Assembly (NCBI GenBank): GCA_002786205.1
Contig: PEQM01000002.1
Location: 1 to 56,181, forward strand
Reading direction: 5' to 3'
Length of the DNA: 56,181 bases
From: Legionella sp.
GTDB taxonomy: Bacteria > Pseudomonadota > Gammaproteobacteria > Legionellales > Legionellaceae
Shown: piece after piece, positions 9,756 through 18,599 of the stretch
Numbering within the stretch: position 1 is the first letter of the stretch
How the letters are laid out: each line of letters begins with the position of its first letter
Position numbers and translations under genes: made by a program
The notes under the pieces: model-generated
Told to the model about the DNA's origin: nothing
The model's input: the letters and a program-made list of their open reading frames with translations, nothing else
Database searches by the model: none

Positions 9756-9788
9756 ATTAGCATGTGCTTACAATGCTACCGCAGAGGC

Positions 9789-9825
9789 TAGGGCGTGTTG
9801 GCCATTGGTCCCCAGCGCCCTAATG
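9789..9825. repeat. Dispersed palindromic element, copy 2
   Basis: Near-copy of 1431-1468. TAGGGCG at 9789-9795 and CGCCCTA at 9816-9822 are perfect inverted 7-mers enclosing GTTGGCCATTGG-like sequence. It lies 34 nt after the polA stop. Across about 37 positions the two copies differ at only a handful of sites, which is far closer than chance for non-coding DNA. The rest of 9756-9954 shows nothing I can name. Confidence 0.5.
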
Positions 9826-9954
9826 CTTTCGTGATGAATTGCGCCAATCCTCATGTACGAACAGTATACTCTGGTTCTAAAGCGGTTGATGCTGGCCGAA
9901 GATCGCCATTAGTCTTGAACAGTAAAGAACTAAAAAAGTCAGGGAAAGGTATTT

Positions 9955-10728
9955 CTAATAGTTTCGGTGGGGTAAGGCTTGGAGCAGCATTTTTTCAGGG
10001 CTGGTGGCGTGCTGGTTCCATAATGTGTTCTGATACGTCTGCGGTGCTTCTTGATTTAAAAAAGGTCTTTCCGCCGATGAATCAAGGTGGGGCGACGATA
10101 ACCATTGGGCAATTTTCTTCCAGGAGTTGCTGGTTATTTCAGGACTTTCGTCTACGGCAGTAACCGGTTGCGTCATGGGGGTATGACATCCCGTATGATT
10201 TTCCGTTTGGTATGCGGGCAGTTGCTCTGTGTTTGATCTGGGTGACGTCTTGGTTTTAGCTGCCCATAAAGCATTAAAAAGCTCGATGTTTTCTTGCTGT
10301 AGGGAGGCCAAGGTGCTTAATTTTTTGAAGCGCGACAAGTGAGCTGAATAGCAATTCCGCATTTTTCGGTTTACATTTTGAGGTCGATTATTTAAATGAT
10401 GAAGATATGTTTCATGAGTAGTAGACCAATCTATGCAGATATTCATCTGGGGTGTTAATGTCCCGAGTTCGCTAAGACAAATGAATTCAGGATGCTCTAG
10501 GTAAAAATGCAATTTGCTTCGATGCTGTTGCAGGTGCTGAATTTCTAATCTTATCTTGTTGTAACTCTTTTCGGCAGCAATGCGATTGATTATCTTTTGC
10601 TTAGGTAAAGTGCTATTGAATGACATCACGGTTAACTGCCCCCATTGTTGAGGGTTTCTTTTTTTGAGCAATGCTTTAATGCGATTGTTTCTTGCAGCAT
10701 GTGTAGAAAATATTGGATCTTGTTTCAT
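9955..10728 (-). CDS. Hypothetical protein, Legionella-type orphan
   Basis: I do not recognise this 257-residue protein. It is basic, soluble and has no signal peptide or membrane segment. The first half contains helical, Gln- and Leu-rich stretches (for example EIQHLQQHRSKLHFYLEHPE and RFKKLSTLASLQQENIELF); the second half from about residue 160 is low in hydrophobics and rich in Thr, Pro, Ser and Gln, so likely disordered. It stands alone between polA and the gcv operon, behind a strong terminator. Its character (helical core, disordered tail, no conserved domain) is common among Legionella species-specific genes and some Dot/Icm substrates, but nothing here proves secretion. Confidence 0.55.
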   Translation of the reverse strand: MKQDPIFSTHAARNNRIKALLKKRNPQQWGQLTVMSFNSTLPKQKIINRIAAEKSYNKIRLEIQHLQQHRSKLHFYLEHPEFICLSELGTLTPQMNICIDWSTTHETYLHHLNNRPQNVNRKMRNCYSAHLSRFKKLSTLASLQQENIELFNALWAAKTKTSPRSNTEQLPAYQTENHTGCHTPMTQPVTAVDESPEITSNSWKKIAQWLSSPHLDSSAERPFLNQEAPQTYQNTLWNQHATSPEKMLLQALPHRNY

Positions 10729-10781
10729 AGATTGGCACTGTGGTAAAAAAAATCATCATGCCAATGATGTTACATGCTTAC

Positions 10782-10819
10782 AAAAAAAAATGCCACCGCC
10801 ATGCATGAGGGTGGCATTT
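10782..10819 (-). terminator. Rho-independent terminator of the gcv operon
   Basis: A 10-bp stem, AAATGCCACC (10788-10797) against GGTGGCATTT (10810-10819), is followed on the minus strand by a run of Ts (the A-run at 10782-10790). It lies 19 nt past the gcvPB stop codon in the direction of that operon. Confidence 0.85.
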
Positions 10820-10837
10820 GGTACTGAAGTTTGTCAT

Positions 10838-12340
10838 TCAGGACGGCACCAGCAGGGGACGGGTGCTGTTTTGATGGGGCATTGTTTTATCATGATGGGT
10901 ATAGTAATTGAGATTAAGTTCGCGAGCGGCTTTCACATCATCTAAACGTTTGACCGACAGCGTATGAGGTGCGCTTTTTACTTGTTCAGGTACTTGCGAT
11001 GCTTCCTGTCTTATCTGCTTCATGACTTCAACAAAATTATCCAGTTCTTCTTTGCTTTCTGTTTCTGTTGGTTCGATGAGCAAGCACTCTGGAACAAGTA
11101 GGGGAAAATAAGTGGTAGGCGCATGCACCCGATAATCCAGTAAGCGTTTGGCTAGATCCATGGCGGTAACACCGAATGATTTTTTTTCCGGACTTAAGCT
11201 TAGGATGAATTCATGAGATGCCCGGCGTGCAGGATAGGCGGCGCTAAATCCTGCCGCAGTCAATTGTGCCAGCAGATAATTGGCATTCAAGGTAGCATGT
11301 TCACAAACGCGGAGCATGCCTTCCTTGCCTAGCAAACACATATAAAAATAAGCGCGTAATAAAATACTGGCATTGCCCATAAAGCATGACAATCGACCGA
11401 TGGTGTGCGGATAATCGTCTTGGGTAGCCCATTGATAGCCGGCAATGGATTGTTTGACCACAGGCAAAGGCATAAAAGGCATGAGACGCTTGGCCACTGC
11501 GACGGGACCTGAGCCTGGACCGCCACCACCATGAGGCGTGGCAAATGTTTTATGTAGATTAAGATGCATGACATCAAAACCCATATCGCCAGGCCTTACT
11601 TTTCCTAAAATGGCATTGAGGTTGGCACCATCATAGTACAGTAAGCCGCCAGCGGCATGAACCAATGCAGCAATGTCTTTGATTTGACGCATGAACAAAC
11701 CCAGTGTCGAAGGATTGGTTAGCATGATTCCTGCGGTGTTTGGCCCTAGTTTGCTTTTGAGTTCATCTAAATCCAAATCACCATCAGCAGCGGTTTTGAT
11801 TTCTATTACTTTATAACCGCACATAACGGCAGAAGCCGGGTTGGTGCCATGCGCTGCATCTGGAATGAGCATCTCGTCTCTTTTGAAGTCGCCACGAGAT
11901 TGGTGGTAGGCTTTGATCATGGCCACACCAGCAAATTCTCCTTGCGAGCCAGCCATTGGCGTCAGTGAAACACCAGGCATCCCCGTTATTTCTGCAATAT
12001 GAGTTTGTAAATGATAGAGAGCCTCTAAAAATCCCTGGCTTTCTTCTTCGGCCTGCAAAGGGTGACGGTTGGCAAAGCCTGGTAAAGATGCCGCTTTATG
12101 TACACCGCGTGGGTTGTATTTCATCGTGCACGAACCCAAAGGGTAAAAATGGGTGTCTATGGAAAAATTTTTATGCGAGAGTTTGGTGTAATGACGGATC
12201 ACTTGTAATTCAGAACACGCAGGTAATCGAGGTGGCGTGGTTCTTTGCAATGCTTCAGGAATGTCTGTGACCTGAATCGGTTGTTTGGGTGCTTGTGCTG
12301 CCGCTTGTCGGTCTGGTTTGGATAATTCAAAAATTAGCAT
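10838..12340 (-). CDS. gcvPB: Glycine dehydrogenase (decarboxylating) subunit 2
   Basis: PLP-carrying half of the split P protein of the glycine cleavage system, which decarboxylates glycine and loads the aminomethyl group on GcvH lipoate. The PLP-binding lysine is Lys264 in [20 protein letters not shown]. Other family signatures are [13 protein letters not shown] and [14 protein letters not shown]. Length of 500 residues is normal for subunit 2. It is the last gene of the operon gcvT-gcvH-gcvPA-(YciI-like)-gcvPB, and its start overlaps the preceding YciI-like gene by 7 nt. The C-terminal tail after about residue 470 is poorly conserved. Confidence 0.95.
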   Translation of the reverse strand: MLIFELSKPDRQAAAQAPKQPIQVTDIPEALQRTTPPRLPACSELQVIRHYTKLSHKNFSIDTHFYPLGSCTMKYNPRGVHKAASLPGFANRHPLQAEEESQGFLEALYHLQTHIAEITGMPGVSLTPMAGSQGEFAGVAMIKAYHQSRGDFKRDEMLIPDAAHGTNPASAVMCGYKVIEIKTAADGDLDLDELKSKLGPNTAGIMLTNPSTLGLFMRQIKDIAALVHAAGGLLYYDGANLNAILGKVRPGDMGFDVMHLNLHKTFATPHGGGGPGSGPVAVAKRLMPFMPLPVVKQSIAGYQWATQDDYPHTIGRLSCFMGNASILLRAYFYMCLLGKEGMLRVCEHATLNANYLLAQLTAAGFSAAYPARRASHEFILSLSPEKKSFGVTAMDLAKRLLDYRVHAPTTYFPLLVPECLLIEPTETESKEELDNFVEVMKQIRQEASQVPEQVKSAPHTLSVKRLDDVKAARELNLNYYTHHDKTMPHQNSTRPLLVPS

Positions 12341-12642
12341 AGTGTCCCTTCCGTTTTTTGAATGAGGTCTTTTAATTCATCACGATATTTCAATGGAGTA
12401 AATTCGATAAAAGAATAATCGGCAATTTCTGCCAGGTAAAAAGGATCTTGTTGAAACAGGCTTTCTACGAAATGTTTGTCTTTGCTTGCTGCAATGATAA
12501 TCCCTCCTGTTCTGGGAACCAGTGGGCCAGAAGCAAGCAGCAAGCCTTGTTTGTAATAATAATCCAAAAATTCTCTATGCGCTTGGGTGTATTTGTCTAC
12601 CTCAGCAAGAGGTACTTTATAAGTCAGTTGAATTAAAAACAT
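12334..12642 (-). CDS. YciI-like (YCII domain) protein inside the gcv operon
   Basis: Small soluble protein of 102 residues. The pattern of short ferredoxin-like strands and helices, with [20 protein letters not shown] and a downstream [23 protein letters not shown] segment, matches the YCII/YciI family, whose members have a conserved His-Asp pair and mostly unknown substrates. It sits between gcvPA (6-nt gap) and gcvPB (7-nt overlap), so it is almost certainly translated with the two halves of the P protein. A role in glycine cleavage, for example handling a side product, is inference from position only. Confidence 0.75.
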   Translation of the reverse strand: MFLIQLTYKVPLAEVDKYTQAHREFLDYYYKQGLLLASGPLVPRTGGIIIAASKDKHFVESLFQQDPFYLAEIADYSFIEFTPLKYRDELKDLIQKTEGTLC

Positions 12643-12648
12643 CGCTTA

Positions 12649-14031
12649 TCACTCCACAGGGTTTAGAATGGCAGCCAAGGTACTGGCGAAATGGGCTATT
12701 TCTTCTTGTGTGCGCATTTCAGTGGCGCAGACCAACAGGGTATTTTTTAGTGCGGGGTAATGTATTTCCGGGGCATATCCGCCAGCAATACCTTTTGTCG
12801 CCAGTTGGGCTAAGACTTCTTTGACTCGGACCTGAGCGGGCAGACTGATCAGTACTTCATGGAAGTATGGCGCGTTGAAGACCTGCTCTACGCCAGTGAT
12901 GGCGGTTAAGGCTGCGAGCAGTTGTTGGGTATTGTGATGACAATGCAAAGCCACTTGACGTAGGCCTTGGGCACCTAACAGGCTGAGATGAATCGTAGCG
13001 GCAGTGACCAACAGACCTTGGTTGGTGCAAATATTAGAGGTTGCTTTGGCGCGGCGTATGTGTTGTTCTCGTGCTTGCAGAGTCAGGCTAAAGCCAGGCT
13101 TTCCTTCCGCGTCTACTGTTTTACCAATGATGCGTCCTGGCATTTGTCTGACATGAGCCATGCGGGAGGTGAGAAAGCCAAAATAAGGACCACCAGAGGC
13201 CATGGGAGCACCTAAGGGCTGACCTTCGCCACAGGCAATATCTACACCATGCTGTCCCCATTCACCCGGTGGTTTTAATAAAGCCAAAGCCACTGGATTG
13301 ACGCAAGCAATGCTGATTACCTGATGTTCATGCGCCCAATTAGTTAATTGGTCTACCGATTCCAGACAGCCAAAAAAGTTGGGTTGGACAATAACCAGAG
13401 CGGTGATATCCTCTTGGTGATAAGCATCCAAGGCTGCCAAAGAGGTGATGCCTTGTTGGGCATCAAAAGGCAAAGTAATTAATTCGATGTGCTGGTTGCC
13501 AACGATGGTTTCTATGGTTGCCCGATAAAAAGGATGCAGGCTGCCTGCAATTAATACCCGATTGCTTTTGCTGTGCTTATTAAGACGTACCGCCATCAAG
13601 ACCGCTTCGGCGGCAGCCGTGGCGCCATCGTATAAGGAGGCATTGGATACTTCCATACCCGTCAGCTCACACATCATGGTTTGATATTCATATAACAATT
13701 GCAAAGTGCCTTGGCTGGCTTCGGCCTGATAGGGGGTGTACGCGGTTAAAAATTCACCTCGTGAAGCAATATCCCATACGGCAGCAGGAATATGATGCTC
13801 ATAACAGCCGGCGCCAATGAAACAAGTGCCATTGCGATTTTTATCAGCCAGCGCCTGCGCTTTCTTCATCAAGGTCATTTCATTGATGCCAGCGGGCATT
13901 TGCTCAAAGCCGCTATAATGTAAAGCAGAGGGAATTTCATCAAATAAAGCATCGATGTTGTCCACCCCAATGGCTTTCAGCATGGCTTGGCGATCTTCTT
14001 CTGTGTGGGGAATGTAGGGCATATCAGGCAT
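12649..14031 (-). CDS. gcvPA: Glycine dehydrogenase (decarboxylating) subunit 1
   Basis: N-terminal half of the split P protein of the glycine cleavage system; it pairs with GcvPB. Family signatures include [17 protein letters not shown] at the N-terminus, [31 protein letters not shown] and [18 protein letters not shown]. Length of 460 residues is typical. It overlaps gcvH by 8 nt and is followed by a YciI-like gene. The split gcvPA/gcvPB arrangement differs from the fused GcvP of enterobacteria and is usual in Legionella and many Gram-positive bacteria. Confidence 0.95.
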   Translation of the reverse strand: MPDMPYIPHTEEDRQAMLKAIGVDNIDALFDEIPSALHYSGFEQMPAGINEMTLMKKAQALADKNRNGTCFIGAGCYEHHIPAAVWDIASRGEFLTAYTPYQAEASQGTLQLLYEYQTMMCELTGMEVSNASLYDGATAAAEAVLMAVRLNKHSKSNRVLIAGSLHPFYRATIETIVGNQHIELITLPFDAQQGITSLAALDAYHQEDITALVIVQPNFFGCLESVDQLTNWAHEHQVISIACVNPVALALLKPPGEWGQHGVDIACGEGQPLGAPMASGGPYFGFLTSRMAHVRQMPGRIIGKTVDAEGKPGFSLTLQAREQHIRRAKATSNICTNQGLLVTAATIHLSLLGAQGLRQVALHCHHNTQQLLAALTAITGVEQVFNAPYFHEVLISLPAQVRVKEVLAQLATKGIAGGYAPEIHYPALKNTLLVCATEMRTQEEIAHFASTLAAILNPVE

Positions 14032-14401
14032 CCTCTGCTATTTCATGTTGATAGTCTGTTTCACTCAGTAAGGCCGCTATCTCATCAGGATTATTGGGTT
14101 TTAACTTAACCAACCACCCCTGATCGTAGGGGGCATGATTCACTAAAGAAGGATCATTGATTACTGCCTCATTGACTGCACTGATGGTACCGCTAATGGG
14201 TGCATAAAAATCGGAAGCCGCTTTAACTGATTCAACCACACCCAATTCCGCGCCAGCAGTTACTTCATCACCAATAGCCGGTAATTCAACAAATACCATA
14301 TCGCCTAATAATTGCTGTGCGTGATCGGTAATGCCGATCACGACTTCATCGCCTTCGTTTTTTAGCCATTCATGCGTTTTTGTGAATTTAAAAGTAGTCA
14401 T
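14024..14401 (-). CDS. gcvH: Glycine cleavage system H protein
   Basis: Lipoyl carrier shuttling the aminomethyl group between P, T and L proteins. The lipoylated lysine is Lys60 in [14 protein letters not shown]. The full 125-residue length, the N-terminal TKTHEWL and the [19 protein letters not shown] segment are standard. It lies 20 nt downstream of gcvT and overlaps gcvPA by 8 nt. Confidence 0.96.
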   Translation of the reverse strand: MTTFKFTKTHEWLKNEGDEVVIGITDHAQQLLGDMVFVELPAIGDEVTAGAELGVVESVKAASDFYAPISGTISAVNEAVINDPSLVNHAPYDQGWLVKLKPNNPDEIAALLSETDYQHEIAEDA

Positions 14402-14421
14402 ATTGATATCCTATAAAGACG

Positions 14422-15504
14422 TTAGAGTGCTTGTCCATTTTTAACAAATCGAGGCAGACTTACGCGAGCGGGAATGAGCTTGCCACGAATGTCCACCAAT
14501 ACTTCCGAGCCCGTGTTACTAGGGACACGAGCCAAAGCAATAGATTGATTAAGGGTAGGAGAATAACCGCCACTGGTGATGATGCCGTTCACCCCTTCTG
14601 CGGTGATTACTTTTTGTCCTTGGCGCATAATCCCTTTGTCGAGCAAGGTTAAACCTACCAATTTTCGAGTGACTCCTTGCTGTTTTTGCAACAAAAGGGC
14701 ACTCTTGCCGATGAAATCTCTCTCTTCGGGGTTAAAACTGACTGTCCACCCCAATCCTGATTCTAAAGGTGTTGTGGTTTCATCCATATCCTGGCCATAA
14801 AGAAGCATGCCAGCCTCCAGGCGTAAGGTGTCTCGAGCCGCCAAACCACAAGGTTGAATTCCGGCTTCAATAAGTTGTTGCCACAAAGAGAGTGCTTCTT
14901 CTGCCGGGATAATGATTTCTACGCCCTGTTCCCCTGTATAGCCGGTTTTGGCAAAAAACCAGGAACCGATATCGACGCATTCAAAAGGCATCAGCGTGCT
15001 TAATGCATCTGTTTGCGCGGCATTTAAACAGCGGCTCAGTCGCTCTATGGCCTGAGGTCCTTGTATTGCCAGCATGGCTAATTCAGGACGTTCTTGCAAG
15101 CCCACAGCAAAACCTTGGCTTTTTTCTCTTATCCATGCCATGTCTTTCGCATGGGTTGCCGAATTGAGTACCAGGCGGTAATTGTCTGATGCGCGTTGAT
15201 AGACGATTAAGTCATCGATAATCCCACCATGCTCATTGCAAAGACAAGAATACAGTGCTTTGCCCGTATGCGGGAGTTTATCGATATCATGAGTAAGCAG
15301 CTGACGTAAAAACTGCCGTCCGCCTGTACCTAATAGATCGACAATAGTCATGTGCGATACATCAAAAAGACCGCTGTCTTGACGAACCTTTTGATGTTCA
15401 TTTAGTTGTGAGCCATAGTGTAGCGGCATCTCCCAGCCGTGGAAGTCTACCATTTTGGCATGAGCTGCTAAATGAGCGGCGTGAAGTGGTGTTTTTGCAA
15501 TCAT
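14422..15504 (-). CDS. gcvT: Aminomethyltransferase (glycine cleavage T protein)
   Basis: Tetrahydrofolate-dependent step of glycine cleavage, producing 5,10-methylene-THF and ammonia. Signatures are the N-terminal TPLHAAHLAAHAKMVDFHGWEMPLHY-like region with the SGLFDVSHM element and, in the C-terminal half, CGLAARDTLRLEAGM and a GGYSPTL loop. Length of 360 residues is normal. It is the first gene of the operon. AAGGA lies upstream of ATG 15504, and a TATAAT box is nearby. The short leader leaves no room for a glycine riboswitch, and none is visible. Confidence 0.95.
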   Translation of the reverse strand: MIAKTPLHAAHLAAHAKMVDFHGWEMPLHYGSQLNEHQKVRQDSGLFDVSHMTIVDLLGTGGRQFLRQLLTHDIDKLPHTGKALYSCLCNEHGGIIDDLIVYQRASDNYRLVLNSATHAKDMAWIREKSQGFAVGLQERPELAMLAIQGPQAIERLSRCLNAAQTDALSTLMPFECVDIGSWFFAKTGYTGEQGVEIIIPAEEALSLWQQLIEAGIQPCGLAARDTLRLEAGMLLYGQDMDETTTPLESGLGWTVSFNPEERDFIGKSALLLQKQQGVTRKLVGLTLLDKGIMRQGQKVITAEGVNGIITSGGYSPTLNQSIALARVPSNTGSEVLVDIRGKLIPARVSLPRFVKNGQAL

Positions 15505-15537
15505 TGCATCATCCTTATAGTCCTTTTATCGTTTTTG

Positions 15538-15543
15538 ATTATA
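15538..15543 (-). promoter_or_regulatory. Candidate -10 box of the gcv operon
   Basis: The minus strand reads TATAAT here, 34 nt before the gcvT start codon. No good -35 hexamer is seen 16-18 nt upstream, so the promoter may need an activator or be weak. Confidence 0.35.
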
Positions 15544-15636
15544 CCTGTTGCGATTTATTTTGCGAGTTATAGTTTGAATTTTCACACAGGGAGAGAAAAA
15601 AAATCTATACTTAAAATTTGTCCTATTGGTCTGCAG

Positions 15637-16095
15637 ATGAATGCTACTTATTTGAATATGATGCTGGATGTGGTTTGGTTGTTGTTTTTGATTTTTTTAT
15701 GGCATCATTTTTGGCAGAAGCGGCGATTTTTGCTGGATGCTCAAGGTTGGTTAAAAACCAAAGGGCGCATTATCGAATGTGAAGTAGTGCAAGAGGGGCG
15801 GAAGGTCTGGCCTAAAATAGTGTATCAATATCAGATTCAAGACAGCATGTTGCAAGGGCATTATCTTTTTTTAGATACCGCTCACAACAATCCCAACAGT
15901 CAATACGCGCGTCAAGTCGCCTATGATGCAGTGATTGCCTTTCAAAAACAGAGTCTTGTTGATGTGTATTATAATCCCAACAAGCCTGAAGAATCCGCTC
16001 TGAATGTGGCCATGCCCAAGAAATTGTCTGTTATTTTAATTCTTATTGGCCTGCTTCTTTTCGCACAAGTTGTAAAGCTGCTATTCCTCTTTTAG
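15637..16095 (+). CDS. DUF3592-like membrane protein
   Basis: Membrane protein of about 152 residues with one N-terminal transmembrane helix (VVWLLFLIFLWHHFW, about residues 10-24), a soluble domain and one C-terminal helix (LSVILILIGLLLFAQVVKLLFLF). The middle part WLKTKGRIIECEVVQEGRKVWPKIVYQYQIQDSMLQG and the later VDVYYNPNKPEESAL fit the DUF3592 family, in which a small beta domain sits between two membrane segments. Function of the family is unknown. I chose ATG 15637; the reading frame stays open further upstream to 15472, but that part overlaps gcvT and its promoter. It converges with the IcmL-like gene, overlapping it by 4 nt. Confidence 0.65.
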   Translation: MNATYLNMMLDVVWLLFLIFLWHHFWQKRRFLLDAQGWLKTKGRIIECEVVQEGRKVWPKIVYQYQIQDSMLQGHYLFLDTAHNNPNSQYARQVAYDAVIAFQKQSLVDVYYNPNKPEESALNVAMPKKLSVILILIGLLLFAQVVKLLFLF

Positions 16096-16586
16096 TTAGA
16101 AGCAGGCATACAACGGCATGGCGGCGTGATGACATGCGATTGAAAACTGGTGATGGCAAAGCCGCGGACGCCTTGTCCGGAAGAGGCAAGAGTGATACCT
16201 AAAACAATTTTTAAATTTTGTTGCTGTTGGTATTGTGGGTTTTGATACTGCACCAAAACCGGCATAGTGACTGTCCAGTGAGTGGCATCGACGGTGCTTA
16301 AAACCGGTGGTGCAGTGGCTACCGCACTGACGGCATAAAGATTTTTTTGTACCTCTTGCGGCACTTTAGATGCATTCAGTGCTTTGGTGTAGGCAATCCA
16401 GCCCTCTGAGGTGAAATATGGGGCTGTCTCTTTTTGTGCCGACAGGTAGTTGGCATAAGTGTAAGAGTAGGTTTTGATAATGGCTTCATTCGCCCACACT
16501 AAAAGTTGCACCCGATCGGGTGTGGCATGACTGTTAATCAGCGGCAAATAAAGCAAGAAGGTCAAGATTAATTTTTTTATATTCAT
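16092..16586 (-). CDS. DotI/IcmL-family protein
   Basis: Exported protein of about 164 residues with a cleavable-looking signal peptide (MNIKKLILTFLLYLPLINSHA). The conserved part includes LLVWANEAIIKTYSYTYANY, a FTSEGWIAYTKAL element and WTVTMPVLVQYQN, all features of the DotI/IcmL domain of the type IVB secretion apparatus. True IcmL/DotI has an N-terminal transmembrane anchor and lies in the icm/dot locus. This gene is alone and looks like one of the stand-alone IcmL-like paralogues in Legionella genomes. The start is uncertain: ATG 16592 and ATG 16628 are in frame, and none has a strong ribosome-binding site. The upstream stretch to 16852 shows no gene. Confidence 0.7.
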   Translation of the reverse strand: MNIKKLILTFLLYLPLINSHATPDRVQLLVWANEAIIKTYSYTYANYLSAQKETAPYFTSEGWIAYTKALNASKVPQEVQKNLYAVSAVATAPPVLSTVDATHWTVTMPVLVQYQNPQYQQQQNLKIVLGITLASSGQGVRGFAITSFQSHVITPPCRCMPASN

Positions 16587-16852
16587 GAGCATGATTATTT
16601 CGAGAGCCGGTGTATTTAGTGTAGTCATATTTTATCAAGAATGAAATGGTTCTTGCGCGTCTTTACAGCCCAGGTTGTAGGAGGGGGGCTCATTTTTTGA
16701 TCTTCATCAAGAGTGTTTTTACCATTGATAAAAAGAAATCAAGTACCGGATTGTGGGTATTTGTGTTATTTTATAGCAAGATGTATGCGTCTACGCATCC
16801 AAATTTGAGACCATGTTATGACTGATTGTCATGTGACTAGAGTGAGCTAAAA

Positions 16853-18592
16853 ATGCGCGGTGATCGTTTTTATGTTGCCAATTCGGATAAAGAAGGGCGG
16901 TTTGTCAATCGTTGGGACGTGTTGTTGCTCATCTTAATCTTTATGGTATTGTTTTTTTTGGGTTGGGCTGGCTCTCAAATGGCAACTCCCTACCAACTGG
17001 GGGATCAAATACCGATTTCATTGGCACCTGCTAATTTGCCTTTTTATGCTTTGCGTACCGTGCTGCGCTTGTTTATTGCGCTTATTTTTTCTATCGGTTT
17101 TACTTTTATTATTGGTGCCTGGGCTGCAAAAAATCGGCGGGCAGAGCAAATCGTTATTCCCGCGCTGGATATTTTGCAATCCATTCCGGTGCTTAGTTTT
17201 TTATCGATTACGGTCACTGGGTTTATTCATCTGTTTCCAGACAGTTTGCTTGGCCCTGAATGTGCTTCTATCTTTTCTATTTTTTGTGCGCAGGTATGGA
17301 ATATGACTTTTGGTTTTTATCAGTCATTAAAGACACTGCCTCATGATCTCAAAGAAGTATCGGCGATGTTTCATTTGTCAGCATGGCAGCGTTTTTGGAA
17401 GGTAGAAGTCCCTTTTTCCATGTCCAGTCTGTTGTGGAATATGATGATATCGATGTCTGCCAGTTGGTTTTTTGTTGTTTTATCGGAAGCCATTTCGGTG
17501 GCGCATCAAAACATACGCTTGCCAGGAATTGGTTCCTATATTGCTTTGGCCATCGCACAAAAAGACATCTATGCGGTCAGTTATGCCATCTTAACGATGG
17601 TCATCGTCATTTTTCTTTATGATCAAATTTTCTTTCGGCCTTTGATTGCCTGGTCTGAAAAATTTAAAACGGAGCAGACCCCGGATGATACTGAATGTCA
17701 GTCATGGCTTATTGATTTGATGCGCAGTAGTCGATTGATGAAAAAAGTAACACGCAGTATCAGCTTATTGGGTGAGTATTTTGTGAATGCGCGCTGGCTG
17801 CGCTTTCGCGAAATAAGAGCAGAAAAAGAAGTGGATTTTAGAAAACAAAAGCGTCTTGATCGTTTGTGGAGTGCCAGTGTTTTTCTCCTGATTGTCTTTG
17901 GCGGCTGGTTTTTATTAAACTTCATCTTGGCCGAATTAAAAATGAAGGACATTCTTCATGTTTTTGTTTTGGGTGCTGCGACGGGAACGCGCATTATTAT
18001 TTTGGTGCTCTTGAGTTCCCTGGTTTGGATTCCTGTTGGCGTCTGGATTGGTTTGCGACCACATATTGCACAGAAAATACAGCCGGTTATTCAATTTGTG
18101 GCGGCTTTCCCTGCCAATTTATTCTACCCTCTGTTTGTGATTGGTATTGTTGCCTTTCATCTGAATGTAGAAATTTGGCTCACTCCGTTAATGATTTTAG
18201 GAACACAGTGGTATATTTTATTTAACGTGATTGCAGGCGCTTCGCGTATCCCTCGTGATTTGTACCTGGCGGCTAATAATTTGGGATTAAAGGGCTTTTT
18301 GTGGTGGAAACGTCTGGCTTTGCCTGGCATTTTTCCTTTTTATATTACGGGTGCCATTACTGCCGCAGGAGGTGCCTGGAATGCCAGTATTGTGGCTGAA
18401 TCAGTGAGCTGGGGAAGCACCACTTTGAAAGCCACCGGTTTGGGAGAATACATTCAGATGAGTACTTTGGCTGGTGATTTTCCAAAGATTGCACTGGGCA
18501 CGGCCATGATGTGTCTTTATGTATTATTTTTCAATCACTTAATTTGGCGTCCTTTATACCGTTTGGCGGAAGAACGTTTTAATTTTAACTGA
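16853..18592 (+). CDS. Fused two-domain ABC permease (NitT/TauT type)
   Basis: Inner-membrane subunit of 579 residues made of two BPD_transp_1 modules in tandem. The first spans about residues 60-265, with the EAA-like loop LKTLPHDLKEVSAMFHLSAWQRFWKVEVP. The second spans about 330-575, with ASRIPRDLYLAANNLGLKGFLWWKRLALPG. A basic cytoplasmic linker joins them. Because each module normally forms one half of the channel, the single chain could serve as the whole permease. It is followed 7 nt later by the ATPase gene. No substrate-binding protein is next to it. Families of this kind import nitrate, sulfonates, bicarbonate or similar small ions; the substrate here cannot be read. Confidence 0.85.
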   Translation: MRGDRFYVANSDKEGRFVNRWDVLLLILIFMVLFFLGWAGSQMATPYQLGDQIPISLAPANLPFYALRTVLRLFIALIFSIGFTFIIGAWAAKNRRAEQIVIPALDILQSIPVLSFLSITVTGFIHLFPDSLLGPECASIFSIFCAQVWNMTFGFYQSLKTLPHDLKEVSAMFHLSAWQRFWKVEVPFSMSSLLWNMMISMSASWFFVVLSEAISVAHQNIRLPGIGSYIALAIAQKDIYAVSYAILTMVIVIFLYDQIFFRPLIAWSEKFKTEQTPDDTECQSWLIDLMRSSRLMKKVTRSISLLGEYFVNARWLRFREIRAEKEVDFRKQKRLDRLWSASVFLLIVFGGWFLLNFILAELKMKDILHVFVLGAATGTRIIILVLLSSLVWIPVGVWIGLRPHIAQKIQPVIQFVAAFPANLFYPLFVIGIVAFHLNVEIWLTPLMILGTQWYILFNVIAGASRIPRDLYLAANNLGLKGFLWWKRLALPGIFPFYITGAITAAGGAWNASIVAESVSWGSTTLKATGLGEYIQMSTLAGDFPKIALGTAMMCLYVLFFNHLIWRPLYRLAEERFNFN

Positions 18593-18599
18593 GCATACT

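Noticed and set aside
9795..10163. Plus-strand open frame of 122 codons after polA
   Set aside because: It starts inside a repeat, overlaps the better supported minus-strand gene and has no ribosome-binding site or domain.
15505..15636. Possible glycine riboswitch before gcvT
   Set aside because: The leader between the TATAAT and gcvT is only about 30 nt, too short for a glycine aptamer, and no aptamer-like core is visible.
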